Notes under the pieces: generated by a model | What the model was told of the DNA's origin: nothing | The model's database searches: none | Seen by the model: the letters and a program-made list of their open reading frames with translations, nothing else | Made by a program: the position numbers and the translations under genes | DNA from: Gnetum montanum | Taxonomy: Eukaryota > Streptophyta > Gnetopsida > Gnetales > Gnetaceae | NCBI GenBank assembly: GCA_015680685.1 | Contig: MNCI01025409.1 | Location: 326,634 to 390,633 of the forward strand | Length of the DNA: 64,000 bases | Direction of reading: 5' to 3' | Shown: one piece after another, positions 23,854 to 35,130 of the stretch | Numbering within the stretch: the first letter of the stretch is position 1 | How the letters are laid out: each line of letters starts with the position of its first letter

Positions 23854-24919
23854 TTAGTCATGGGGGAGATGCCCACCTATGCTAATCATTTAGGGCCCCT
23901 TAGTTCTTTTTAAGTTTTTTTTTTTATAAATTTCTTTAACTTTTCTTGTTTTTGTTTTACAACATCATTATACCTTTTTCATTTATTTGTGTGTGTGTTC
24001 TCCATCTTGTAAGTTTGTCATCAAATAAGTGTTCATAATGATGGTATGAACTATTTTTCTATTGGTTGCTAATGTTGGTTTTTACCTTTAAGTTATGATG
24101 TTGATACTAAGGTATGGTTCTTTTGATATAGCAGGCAATGAGTTCACTTCATTCATACATCCACAAATTTCTATGGTCTCTCTTGGCTTGGAAATGTACC
24201 GTCCCTTTCTAAAATAAGAACTATCAATGAATCGGTGACTGGGCATTTCTCAAACTAAGGAAGGACTCAAGGATTGAAAAGGGTGTGACTTCAAGGGAAC
24301 TTGATGCTTTTGTGTTGGCCATTCTCTTGGGTTCTTGGATGTGTTCTTCTTGAGTTTTCTCACCGTTTCGATGTTACTCAATTATCAGGAAGCTAAGAAA
24401 ATAAAAATAACAAATTCTTTGCATGGTGTGGTTCTCACGCATAAACACAAAAAAAAAGTGAGAATTCAAAACACACCCCTTATACGAAATAATCATTTGG
24501 GCTATAAGCACTAGTTATGGAACTAAAATAAAAATGTTCCCTCTAACTAAGGTCCTTCTCGCTTCCCATTCTCTCCTTCGTTTCATCGGAATGGTGGTGG
24601 CTCTTGGGTGAAGGCATTCTTGTTACTTCAAGAGGATGGAGTGGCCGAATGCGTTAATGCGAAGTCACTGGAAGTGGTTTGTTTGAGGCCAGACTTGGAA
24701 TGGGATCTACTAAGTCACATTAATCATGAAACACACAAGGGGCTATACACCACCTTGTTCTTGGGACTCCATTCCATTCTCTTCTCTCCATCCTTCTCTC
24801 CATTGTTCACCTCATTACCGGTTGTATCATAAGTGTATATTTTGGTTGATGCATTGTTTTCTTCTTGGTAAATTCTTGCGATTAAGAATTTAACTCTTGT
24901 TCCAAATGACATTCCCAGG
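23854..24919 (+). other. E4 3' non-coding region, proximal part
   Basis: Begins with TTAGTCATGGGGGAGATG. The conserved block at 24415-24530 (TTTGCATGGTGTGGTTCTCA, CAAAACACACCCCTTATAC, GGGCTATAAGCACTAG) matches E1, E3 and E6. The region is collinear with E6 62339-63420. It ends at the CCAGG target duplication of the inner insertion. Confidence 0.75.
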
Positions 24920-25039
24920 TGTTGGTACATTTGGCCATTTCATGGAGCAGGTTGGTAAGATTAAATTGGTTAAGAGTTTTTGGAGAAGTGGCTAAAACTT
25001 CAGTTTGAGAGGAAAAGAATAAGTTAACAAAAGCATTCT

Positions 25040-25520
25040 TTTAATTTAAGGAAGAAATGTATAGGAGCACCATTCCTATGGTAAGCTTATGAATCTCTGA
25101 GCAATGCAAATTCAATAGTCCAGTGGTGCAGGGTAAAATTATTTCTGCACTGATTAAATAGGAACATTGCAATTCATATTTTGATGGGAACTGGTCAAAA
25201 TCCTTGGGCAACAAGCTTACACAACTAAAGAGCATGGGTCTTTCTCATAACAAGATTACGGGACCTATTCCAGAGTCTTTGTCCAACCTTACTTTTCTTT
25301 AGGTTTTAAATTTATCATTTAATAATTTGAAGGCAACGTCAACTATTCTGAAGGCTCTCTTTAAAGATTGAAAAATTATTCATTCATGCACAAATCTTGC
25401 GTAACTGCAAGCAAACAAAACATGAACGAGTGACAAAATCATCGGCCACGTGGTGCTTATCGCGGTGTAGATAGGCATCAGGAAAACTGCCATCGCCACC
25501 CCCTTTTCCACATGAATCCT
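25040..25520 (+). pseudogene. LRR receptor-like kinase fragment (last LRRs to membrane segment)
   Basis: The frame around 25170-25330 reads WSKSLGNKLTQLKSMGLSHN, then KITGPIPESLSNLTFL and VLNLSFNNL. This is the plant-type leucine-rich repeat LxxLxLSxNxITGxIPxSLxNL. Next, SEGSL-x-RLKNYSFMH and later KIIGHVVLIAV-x-IGIRKTAIAT (25437-25500) resemble the post-LRR cap and the transmembrane segment of LRR receptor kinases. Several stops interrupt it and no kinase domain follows. A membrane receptor ectodomain piece was carried into the mobile insertion. The family call is good; the exact subfamily is unknown. Confidence 0.7.
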
Positions 25521-26379
25521 AGTAATGGAAGCAATGAAGACATCAGCATTTTTTTTTAGTACAACATTCTAGCGCTTATCAGTGGAGATCTGAATCGGCA
25601 AACCACGAGCAGCGATGACTGCCTCTATTCAGCATGAAGGTCTGGCCACGGTTGCATGAAATAGAGCTGTAAGGGCCTCTGCGTAGCCTCATGCGCCACC
25701 AAATCCTATCGGTTTCCACGTTGTTCCACATATTACCAAATCCTACCTGCCTCAATGCTATTTCAAACAACTCAGCAAATTTCATGGTTGTATGCCCAGG
25801 GGTTCACCGCGGCCAGGAATGCCTTGGAAAATACAGGCAGAAACAGATGAAGTTGATTACCACAACAAGGACGAAAACAGAAACAACATCGTGGCTGGGA
25901 ACTCATTTCAAAAATCTCAGGTGGTTAAAAACAAATGTCATTCATCCTAGAACCTACAATCCGAAATTACAAAACAACAGCAGTACCTGATGCTGACGCA
26001 TTCGTTATCACCATACCGATCCACTGAATGCAGCAACAGAGACACAAAGGCACACTAAGACAGGTGTACAACCGAATCAGCAGAGCTAGGAAATATTTTA
26101 GCCGATGCTGATAAATCAGAGTTGCATTTTTATTCATCGTTGAAGAAAAATACAAAAATCGAATGCACGAAATTGGAGTTACAAAAATAAAATTTTAAAT
26201 GGTTTGGTGATAAAAGGATAAATTCAGCAATTTCACATACGATAATGGTCCGAAGCCCTGGTTGAAGACTTACCATTAATTTAATTATTCCAAGTGAATG
26301 AAGCTCTCATAATATTGAGCTCTTGAATTTATTTTTCAAAAATTATTGTATAAGTTATTACCCATAAAATGTTTGTAAT
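25521..26379. other. Unassigned part of the inner insertion
   Basis: The composition at 25560-26060 is GC-richer than the surroundings, with overlapping open frames on both strands (for example 25579-25785 minus and 25691-25990 plus). None has a motif I recognise. It may be more of the captured gene, including kinase-side introns, but nothing proves it. Confidence 0.3.
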
Positions 26380-26543
26380 ATTTACAAATATCAATGTTAG
26401 CATAATTTCCTCCTAACTTTATGTATAACTTCCTAACTAAATTGGTAAGAAATATCTCCTAACTAGTTGGGTAAGTTGTAACTTCCTTACTTGGGAGAGA
26501 AGTTAGCTAAGATATTTTAAAATATGTAACTGCCTTTTGAACC

Positions 26544-26560
26544 CTATAAAAAGGCTTCAG
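26544..26560 (+). promoter_or_regulatory. TATA box of the inner insertion
   Basis: CCCTATAAAAAGGCTTC is a strong plant TATA element, followed at the usual distance by a purine-rich leader with GAAGAAGAAGAGAGGAC. Upstream (26390-26520) are repeated CCTAACT/CTTCCTA motifs. It fits a U3/R boundary within a long LTR, or the promoter of the captured segment. Confidence 0.6.
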
Positions 26561-27522
26561 GGGTAAGAAGAAGAAGAGAGGACTTGGAGCTCTCACTTGG
26601 AGACACACGTTAGGTCTTAGAAGAGCATTGTAAAGAAGAAATTGTGAAAGATCGCTTGTAAGATGACTGGCTAAAGAAAGAATTTCAACCTCTTTGTCAT
26701 AGTCCTGTGAGTTATGTTTTTTATTTTTTATTTTGTTTAAATTATTTAGCTAGTGGTTTAGATAGTATCATCCTTGGCAAGTAATTTTGGGATTTTTAGA
26801 TTGCTCTTATTGTTCTTGTTGCATAATTGAAAATTTCTATTAAAATTTTGCCATAGAAGCACTTGTGTTTGAAAGCCTGAAGAACATTTTAGTAGTGAAT
26901 TTGATTATTTTGCAACGTATAAGAACTGCTATTGGGATTGTTGTAAGAGAGCCTATGCTTGAAGTCATGCCGTTGAACAATTCAATAGTCAAGAGGGTTC
27001 AGAAAATCTTTGGTATTTTGATGGGACCAGAATAGCTTCTTTTTATCTTTAAAGTGAATCTCTATGATATTTCAATCAGAAATTATCAAGTCTTTTGAAG
27101 GTTCTGTTGAATGCAATTGTTGACGTCCATTATATAACCAAAATGGAATCTCGTACGTGATAGTTTACACAGCAATTTTTGGGTAGCATAGTAGGATTGT
27201 CTTGAAGAAATTTCTTATTTGCGCCTTGGAAGTTTGAACAATTCGTAGTTATTGAATTTGGGATAGCTTTATTATGAAGTTTTTACTCGTATCATTTTAT
27301 CTTGTTTAAACATTTGAGGTCTTAACACAAATCATCTTTCTTTTCTGTCTATTTCCATTGAATCTTGCTCTATTTCTAGTTTTCTTGTGGAACTATCTCT
27401 TTCTCTGGGGAAAATTAGAAGTAGATTCGCAGAGTTGTGCTCAAATTNAGACCAGCAAGCACCTAAATCCTGTTCGAGGACACTCGTTGGCGGTCGCATC
27501 CCAAACGGTCGCCAACACCAGG

Positions 27523-28304
27523 GCCTACAGACTCTTTGAATGTGGGTTTGTTAGGGCATTAAGGGCATGAGCCTACTTTGGGGATGACCCACTAACATTC
27601 CTATTTGGTGGACCAGTTAAATTATTTCCCTTAACATTTTTGAAATCCACTTTATTTTGTTCATTTCCATCTTGATATTCATCTCATCGACGTTATAGTT
27701 GTCTCTTTTTATCCATCTTTCTTATTCCTTTTCTTTTTCCATTCTCTCACTACCGGAGGTTCGCAATTAGTCATGGGGGTATGGGGCCCAATTTTTTCAA
27801 TTTTCTCCTAACCCCTACACCTTCAATAGTCACCAATATTATATCTCTAGACCTGCAATCAACCATACCACAACTCAGCCAATGGGCCTTTCACCAAAGC
27901 AAGGTATAAATTGCGATGTGATTCATTTATGTTGTGTGTGCAGATGGAAATCATACAACAATGGATTAGATTTGGAGGGAACACATGGAATTGAATGGTG
28001 TTGAAGCAGCTTTGAAAGGAGAAAGATGGATGGCACCCTTACGAATGGACAACCAAAGGGCGTAATCTTAGCATTGGCAACAACAAAACTTCTTTCTCTC
28101 TCTCTTTCTCAGCTGCCAAATAAGGCCTGATGTCAAATGTATAAGGTTTTCACTCTTGTTGCAATAAACACCAGTTTTTTCTTGTCTTGTAATGATGATT
28201 CGTTCACATGTCATCCCATTAGTTCCATTTGAGTCAATAATCCCATACTGTCCCAATATTTTGTAAGGAACTCGAGGATGATTTTTTATTTAGTCATGGG
28301 GTTG
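27523..28304 (+). other. E4 3' non-coding region, distal part, and PPT
   Basis: Resumes collinearity with E6 63423 onward (GCCTACAGACTCTTTG, GGGCATGAGCCTACTTTGG). It contains a second purine motif TTAGTCATGGGGG (27767-27779) and a third, TTTAGTCATGGGGTTG (28289-28304), touching the LTR, which is the likely plus-strand primer. The extra ORF seen in E3 is absent. Confidence 0.7.
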
Positions 28305-29176
28305 TGATGGGATGCGATATCACATGGTCCGTGATATTGTGTATGCAACATCAGATCCACGATATCACATCCCCCGCGATATCGCATACGCGATTTCACG
28401 TCTTCCCCTGCGATATCGCGTACGCGATATCGCAGTGCATCGTCAAATCTATAAATAAGAGGCGGCTCTCCCTTATTTCTAATTCTAGGCTTAGACCATA
28501 GCGAAACTCTGGTAGTTTGATCTCTCCAGAGGTAGAATATTTTCCATGTGCCTGCAGTAGAAGCTCCAAAGTGAACGGATCTTTATTCGAGAAAATATTA
28601 TACCTGAACACAAGTTTGTCTATGGCAATAAAGACGAACTTATTGGATAAACCTTGTAGTGCATGGAATAGGCCAAATAGGATTTTATTTATTGTTATTT
28701 ACTATTTATCATTTAATCTCTTTATTAGTAATTAAATCTCTCTCAACCCTTCTCTCCTAGTTAAGTGCCTCAGTACGACCGCTTCAAGCACGTGTGTTAC
28801 GCTTGGTGATCCCAGCAACAACTAGCGTTTGGTAACCAAGGTTGCATCGGTTTAGGGTGTGAATGGTAAGTGGGAATGGATGTTAATGCTAGATTAATTA
28901 AGGCTTAGTTAGTTAGTTAGAGTTAGTTAATTAGTCTCTTTACCTTTCACCTTGTCAGCATAGGAGATAAAATAGAAAACACATAAAAATCATATACCTC
29001 AAAATTACTTAACCATACAACTGTGACAAATACAAGTAAGTCTAGGAAGACAATGAATAATTAACCTTAAGTGTTCCATGAGGCTTGTAGGCACTTAGTG
29101 TACGGAGTTCGACCGAATCACGCGTGTAATGCTCATATTTGTATGGTTGAGTGTAGGGGTACCTTGCCACTCGTCA
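28305..29176 (+). repeat. 3' LTR of E4
   Basis: TGATGGGATGCGATATC to GCCACTCGTCA, 872 bp. U3 holds a run of GATATC palindromes over about 130 bp, against about 70 bp in the 5' LTR of the same element. TATA is TCTATAAATAAGAGG (28447), R contains GGATCTTTATTCGAG and AATAAAGACG. R and U5 are close to the 5' LTR. Confidence 0.93.
28409..28434. repeat. 26-bp perfect palindrome in LTR promoter
   Basis: TGCGATATCGCGT followed by its exact reverse complement. It lies 12 bp before the TATA element. Related GATATC units extend upstream to 28310. Confidence 0.95.
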
Positions 29177-29181
29177 CCACC

Positions 29182-29935
29182 TACTCCATCCATGTAGGAT
29201 GAAATTTTCACACAACCGTAGCAACATAATGCTATCGGGAATATTAACTTACAACCAGCTCTCAACATCCAAGTGGTTTAGAAACCAGATCCCATAAAAA
29301 ATCATTCTTTTGAACCAATAGCCATACAAAGCCCTCACTAACTCATGTGGCTGGTTATCCTGTGTCTCCTTGATTCTCTACATTTATTCCTTTCGATAAC
29401 CCTTCAAACTAAACATCTCCCAAGATCCACACAGTCATGTTAACCCACATTGTATTTGATTAGATCAAGGCTAGCAACCTTTCTAGGAAAAGAGCTAATC
29501 CTAGAAGTCTCCTCATCTACTTGTAGCTTACTAGGAATGAGCTATGCAAGGCTCTTCTTAATTCAAGTTGTGGTGTCAACTTGATTTCTCATGAAATGTA
29601 CAAAGCCTAGAACCTACCTAATCTCAAGAAGAGTAACATTCATTTAGAATTGGAAAATAAATCCATCATTATTTTCTTGGGATTAGTGGAGGACATTGTG
29701 ACTATTGATTATGAGTAGTCTTATCTTGCTAATTTTCTAGTGGTCAAGGTTGAGAACTGCAAGGGAGATTTTCCAATCATTATGAAAAGGGCTTGGTTGA
29801 GAACTATTGATAAGTAAATGGGCATAAGAGATCTTTCCCTATAAATTTTCAAGGAAAATGTACTTGAAAAGATTGATAAGAAGAGAGTTCCATGCATCAC
29901 ATACAACGATACAGGGTGCAACTATGTGTAGAAAT
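29182..29935 (+). pseudogene. E3 linker end and aspartic protease
   Basis: Continues the E3 frame broken at 19761. The protease block is recognisable in pieces: MLTHIVFD near 29440, ELCKALLNSSCGVNLISHE (29540-29600, the active-site Asp now Asn), FLVVKVENCKGDFPIIMKRA (29740-29800), then KKRVPCITYNDTGCNYV. Stops and frame changes make it inactive. Confidence 0.7.
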
Positions 29936-31190
29936 TATGGTTTATTAAAAGTACATCAATCAAATCATGTAGATAGTGTGCAAAAGAATCTAAAATCCAA
30001 AAGTTCCTGTACATAGAAACCACAAAATAGATGGACATCTAGTGGCCAATAGTTGATCCTAAAAGCAACACACTTTGCATGGAACCAATTGAGAGCTTAA
30101 CATGTGCCTATGTTGAAGGCATGAATGAACTAAAGCAAGTTCAGCACCAACTCTCTAATGATAAACCTAATGACATGGAAATCCATAACAATTTTAAATA
30201 GGAACCCTTACAATTTAAAACTCTACCTACCAGCATGAAGTATACATTCTTGAAAAATGGCAAGCTAGTGATAATCAATGCTAATCTTGCTCCTAAGTAG
30301 AAATGGATGTTGCTAAATGTGGTTAATAGATGGCCAACAACATTTGCTTGGTCATATCCTCAACTAACTAGGATTGATCCTAGGATATGCCAACATCTCA
30401 TCTATAATGATCCTTCCATCAAGCCAAAGAGGCAACCGTAGTGGCAATCAAACCCCAAATTGAAGTAGATGATCAAGGAGGAAATTGAATAACTTCTCAA
30501 GGGAAGGTTCATCTATCTAATTGCAAATAGCAAGTGGGTTATTCCACTTGTAATTTTGCCAAAGAAAGATGGCAAGTGGAGGGTGTGTTTTGATTTGAGG
30601 TTGTTAAATATGGTAACTTTCAAAGATCATTTCCCATTGTCATTTGTGGACTAGGTGTTGGACACTATTTTTGGGCATTGTTATTATAGCTTTCTAGGTG
30701 GTTAAAGTGGCTATAACTAGATTTAGATCCACTATAGGATCAAGACAAAATAACATTCACAAGTCCTTTAGGGACTTTTGCATATCAAAAGATGTCATTT
30801 GGTCTATGAAATGCCCCTACAACCTTCCAATGCCTTGTCCTTAACATTTTTCAACAATAGATTGGTAGCAAGATGGAAGTTTTCTTGGATGAATTTGCCA
30901 CCTATGGTGCTACATTTGAAGAGGCCCTGGACCACCTTGAGCAAGTGCTTGAGAGATGCATGGAGATAAATCTTCAACTCAATTAGTAAAAGAGCCATCT
31001 CATGGTCTAGGAGGGCATTGTGCTGGGGCATATAATTTCTCAAGCAAGGATTGAGGTGAACCCTGAAAAGATTAGGGTCATCCAAGGAATAACCCACCAA
31101 CTAAAAACCAATAAAGATGTCTAGTCATTCCTTAGACAGACTGGCTACTATCGATGATTCATAAAGAATTTTTCTAAGATTACTAAACAA
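29936..31190 (+). pseudogene. E3 reverse transcriptase
   Basis: Ty3/gypsy RT. A connector (29936-30430) precedes the RT core: LKXMIKEEIEXLLKGRFIYL, VILPKKDGKWRVCFDLRLLN, MVTFKDHFPLSFVD. The first catalytic motif LDGYSGYN is changed to LGG-stop-SGYN, and F-x-DD appears as VFLDEFATYG (30878-30905). The thumb VNPEKIRVIQGITHQLKT and SFLRQTGYYR end it near 31150. Both catalytic motifs are damaged. Confidence 0.8.
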
Positions 31191-31690
31191 TTGGTCAAGC
31201 TCACAAAGAAAGATGCTTCATTCATATGGACCAAGGAATGCGAAAATACTTCCAGTAACTCAAGGAGAAGCTTGTAGAAACTCTAATTCTGTGAGCACCT
31301 AACTAGTCCTATCCACTTCACATCATGAAAAATGCATCAAACTATGCCTTAGAAACTATTCTTATGTAGTTGGGTGATCAGAAATGTCCTTATTACATCC
31401 ACTACACAAGCCAAAGCATTGTGGATGCATAGCTTAACTACACCACAACAAAGAAAGATCTTATGGTAGTGGTGTATGCCTTGGAGAAGTTTAGGAACTA
31501 TGTGCTTAGATACAGATTTTTTGTATACACCAACCACAATGCCATTTGCTTCCTCAAAAATAAGCCAGTGATAAGCCCCCATGTCATACAGTGGCTAGTG
31601 ATCTTATAGGAGTTTGATCTTACAATGGTAGATTGAAAGGAAACTGAGAATGTGGTCACTTGTCACTTGTCTTGGTTATGATGGGACAAC
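31191..31690 (+). pseudogene. E3 RNase H
   Basis: After the RT thumb, frames show NASNYALETIL (31330), DQKCPYYIHYTSQS, LNYTTTKKDLMVVVYALEKF and RYRFFVYTNHNAICFLKNK. This is the RNase H fold of gypsy elements with the D-E-D residues partly changed (catalytic Asp of DASNYALG is Asn here). Confidence 0.75.
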
Positions 31691-33090
31691 AAGGAGGAAA
31701 AGAGATTGCTCTCTAATTAATTTCTTAATGAACTCCTCTTTGTTAATACAATAAATGAACAAGTGCATGTTGAACCAACATGGTACGATGGCATCCTCAC
31801 TTATCTTCTCACTCAAGAGATTCCACAAGACTTGGACCAAAGGAAGAAACAATAATTTCTTCATCAGGCCAAATGCTTCATGGAAATCAATGAACACCTT
31901 TACAAGGTGTGTGCTAATGACCTAGTTTGTTGGTGTGTTCCTGATGCTAATCAAATGCATGTTGTCTAAGACTCTCGCAAAGGTCCTTGTGGGAATCACT
32001 ATGCAGGGAGACACACAATCATTAAGATTTTGATCGTAGGGTATTATTGGCCAACACTCTTCAGGGATGTTCACCAATTTATCTACTCTTGTGAAAACTA
32101 TCAATAAAATGGTGGGTTGATTGCTTGAATGAAGGGACCTCAATAGTGAATCCAATCATTGGAACCCCTTGAAATTTGGGGCATAGACTTCATGGATTCC
32201 ATTACATCCATGTCAAATAGAAATGTGTACATAATAGTCGTTGTTGACTATTATATAAAATGGACAGAAGCAATAGTCGTCATCGACTGTACATCTTCCA
32301 CTACTACTTAGTTTGTACAACAGAATGTTGTAAATATGTTTGGAGTGCTACATGCACTAATTTCTAACAAAGGTACTCATTTTACAGGTGCTACTTTTCA
32401 CAAGCTCATGCAATGCTTAGGAGTTGAACATAAACTAACAACACCCTACCACCCCCAAGCCAACGGTCAAGTAAAGGTTACCAATAGGGAGATCTCAAAA
32501 ATCTTAACAAGAACAATAAGCAAATATAGGAGAGACTGAAGCACAAAACTCAATGATGACCTTTGGGCCTATCACTCCACATGGAAACTTCCTATAGGCT
32601 ATTCTCCCTATGAGCTAGTGTATAGAAAATTACCAACTCTTTCTATTTAATCTGAGCTCCATACACTTTCAACAGCTTATGATTTTAATCTTTACCTTAG
32701 CCTACCATAGAAAGAAAGAATGATCAACCTCAATGTGTTAGATGAGAATAGATTATTAGCCCTATATTTTAATAAAGTGCACAAAGAATTCAACAAAACA
32801 CTCCATGACCTTAGAATAAGGAAAGTAAAATTTCAACTTGGAGACAAGGTCCTTTACTAGAACCCCACACATGTAGCTCAACAAACTAAGTTTTAAACAT
32901 GTGGGAAAGATCTTACATCAATTATGAAAATTTTCCTTCTAGGGCCATGTTGATATACAAACTTGAGAGCCCAAATAAAAAGTAATTAGTCAACACACAA
33001 CAAGTCAAACATTTCCATGAACCCAAGCAAGCTAGTGCAATTAATGTCTCATCGGATGAACACCCTTGCTCGATTTTTTGAATCTCCTCC
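31691..33090 (+). pseudogene. E3 integrase
   Basis: The zinc-binding domain reads HYAGRHTIIKILIVGYYWPT and FRDVHQFIYSCENYQ (31990-32105), the last Cys of H2C2 now Tyr. The core has GIDFMDSI (32185), VVDYYIKWTEAIVVIDCTSS, and an open 67-codon stretch at 32336-32539 with FGVLHALISNKGTHFTG and HKLTTPYHPQANGQVKVTNR. The C-terminal part to 33050 includes RKVKFQLGDKVL. The second catalytic Asp (SDNGTHF) is Asn. A dead DNA-joining enzyme. Confidence 0.85.
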
Positions 33091-33097
33091 TTTCAAC

Positions 33098-35130
33098 TTA
33101 GTCATGGGGGAGATGGTCATCTATGTTAATTATTAAGATGGCTCCTCAGTTTTTCTACCTGTTTGTTTTACACTTTGGTGTTTTTACACTTTCTTTGTTT
33201 TTATACCTTTTTATTTTACACTTTATTATTTTTTCTCAATTTTTGTTTTACAACATCATTAGTACATTTTGAATTTCCTGAATATTTTACAATTTCTTTT
33301 ATATTTTACTTTATTTTGGTGTAAATTTTTCTTATTGTTTACTAATAAAATGATTTGTTGCCAACAGGACAGAGTGACATTGTAGCTGTTTGCTAATGAT
33401 GGTTTGTACATAATGTTTTTGATTGCTAATGTCTAATTTCTATTTCTAAATTTTGATGACTACTGACTAAGACATGATTTCTCTTTCAGGGAATAGGTAG
33501 TGAGTCTACATCATCCACCCATCCACAAATTCTATGGTCTTCCTAGTTTGGAATATGAGGTCCCTTTTCATTAATGAAACCTTAACAAACCTATGACCTT
33601 GGTAGTTTCCAAACTTGGGAAAGATTCAAAGGTTTGCAAAGGGTGTGACTTGAAGGGGATTCAATGTTCTTTATGCCTTTCTACTTACTTGAGTACAATT
33701 GTGCTTTCATGGATTTCTTACCATTCCATGTCAACCAATAATAGGAAGTTAATAAGTCTTTGCATGGTATGGTTCCCATCCAAAATATCCATAAAAATAT
33801 AAAATCCAAAAACAAAACATGATGGGAATTCAAAGCACACCCCTTAGACAAAAACTAATAGGCTATAAGCACTAGTTATGGGACTATAAAAATATGTTAC
33901 GCTTGCCTGAAGGTCCCCTCTAACTAAGGCCCATTCTCACTTCTTATTTCTCCTTTCTTCTTAAATAAAGAATGATGATTGATTTGTGGGAGCATTCTTA
34001 TGTCTCAAGGGGGTAGTCTAGTCTTAGAGTGGTGATACAAAGTCACTGAAAGTGATTGGTTTTAATCTGGACTAAGGATGGATTTTATTGGGTCATTTAA
34101 CCACAAAATCCACAAGGGACTTCATGTGACCATAATTTGGAATTCCATCTCACCTACTCCCTCATCCATCAATGCTTTCCATAACCCACCTCACTACTAG
34201 TTTCCATGTTTCTGTTCAATGTCTTAGTTTGATGTGTTAAAATTCTTAGATAGATTCTTCCAAATTTGGTCCTTAACTTTTCATAATTGTTAATCAACTG
34301 TGGGACCCACAAAATCCTTAGTTAGGGATATGAAAGGGAAAAAGTATATGAGCCTACTATGAGGAGGATCCACTTACATGACTCTTAGTTTGGTTAGTTA
34401 AGTTCCTTATCCATAGGTATTCCCATAATCATATCTTTTGTGCATCCCATCATCCATCCAACTATGCACTTCTTAAGAAATTTTCTCTAATAAAATTTCA
34501 TTCTCCAATTTTCCTAAGTTATCAAACATTCTTCGAGATTTCATCATGTTCACAATTTTTTTGGCTCTCTATGGACATTAATTTCATAAGAAAACTCTTG
34601 TATTTTTTAAGATATTCAACATGAAAATTTTGGTCATAGGCTATATAGATGGGTACCCACCGTTGGAGCCCATGTGTAAATAGGACCTTGTATATGGGAT
34701 CACATTGACACAAGGGTCCACCCATCTATATATAGGTGGCTACATTTAGCAATGTTCACATTTGCTTCAAAACAAGAAGGGAGTTTTTCAATTTTTCAAA
34801 GCCTAGAACCTTTCAAGAGCCATTTCTTCCTAATTATTTGTCTGATTCACTCCGTTATTTGACCCTGTAGCTACCAAAGGTAAGCCCTTTGTCATGGGGA
34901 CCACAAACCTTAATTTTTTGATGAAAAAATTTTCAAAAAAAATTCTTACTCCCACAAAGGTTTAACAAAGAATCAACCTCAAAACATCAATTTATGAAAG
35001 TTACACCCTTTCAACAAGCTTCGATAACATTCTAACTAAAAATTATTAAAATAATAATAAAATAATCAATCTTCCATGGTCCAAACTTAGCCTACATGTA
35101 ACCATCCAATGAGAAAGATACCAGAATATT
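33098..35130 (+). other. E3 3' non-coding region
   Basis: Opens with TTAGTCATGGGGGAGATGG. The shared block at 33757-33890 (TTTGCATGGTATGGTTCCCA, CAAAGCACACCCCTTAGAC, GGCTATAAGCACTAG) matches the other copies. Short open frames here have no recognisable motif. Confidence 0.65.

Larger units (their letters stand above)
24920..27517. mobile_element. 2.6-kb TG...CA insertion in E4, TSD CCAGG (solo-LTR-like, carries host gene piece)
   Basis: Begins TGTTGG and ends CCAACA, a 6-bp terminal inverted repeat of the LTR kind. It is flanked by CCAGG at 24915-24919 and 27518-27522. The empty site is seen in E6 at 63411-63428 (GACATTCCTAGAGCCTAC), collinear with the joined E4 flanks (GACATTCC-CAGG-GCCTAC). 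No gag or pol is visible and no duplicated LTR could be seen inside, so a long solo LTR or a non-coding LTR-type element is the best reading. It contains an LRR receptor-kinase-like fragment (25040-25520) and a TATA region (26548). A single N at 27448 means the right-hand 70 bp could rest on an assembly join. Confidence 0.75.
19762..29176 (+). mobile_element. E4: Athila-like element inserted in E3, TSD CCACC
   Basis: The 5' LTR starts TGATGGGACACG at 19762 and the 3' LTR ends GCCACTCGTCA at 29176. CCACC occurs at 19757-19761 and 29177-29181, a perfect 5-bp target duplication. Joining the flanks restores E3 linker sequence collinear with E2 (CTAGTTACCGCCTCCTCTATC). Inside are gag, zinc knuckle and protease, then a direct jump to the post-pol motif at 23854. 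RT, RNase H and integrase are deleted, making it non-autonomous. A 2.6-kb foreign LTR-type insertion (24920-27517) sits in its 3' tail. Confidence 0.95.

Noticed and set aside
24916-27521. Reading the inner E4 insertion as a DNA transposon with GTGTTGG inverted repeats and a 3-bp CAG duplication
   Set aside because: Shifting one base gives TGTTGG...CCAACA with a full 5-bp CCAGG duplication, the normal LTR-element signature, and the empty site in E6 agrees.
28305-28440. GATATC palindromes as a CRISPR array, terminator or origin
   Set aside because: They have no regular spacer structure, lie inside an LTR next to a TATA box, and recur in other LTRs of the family.
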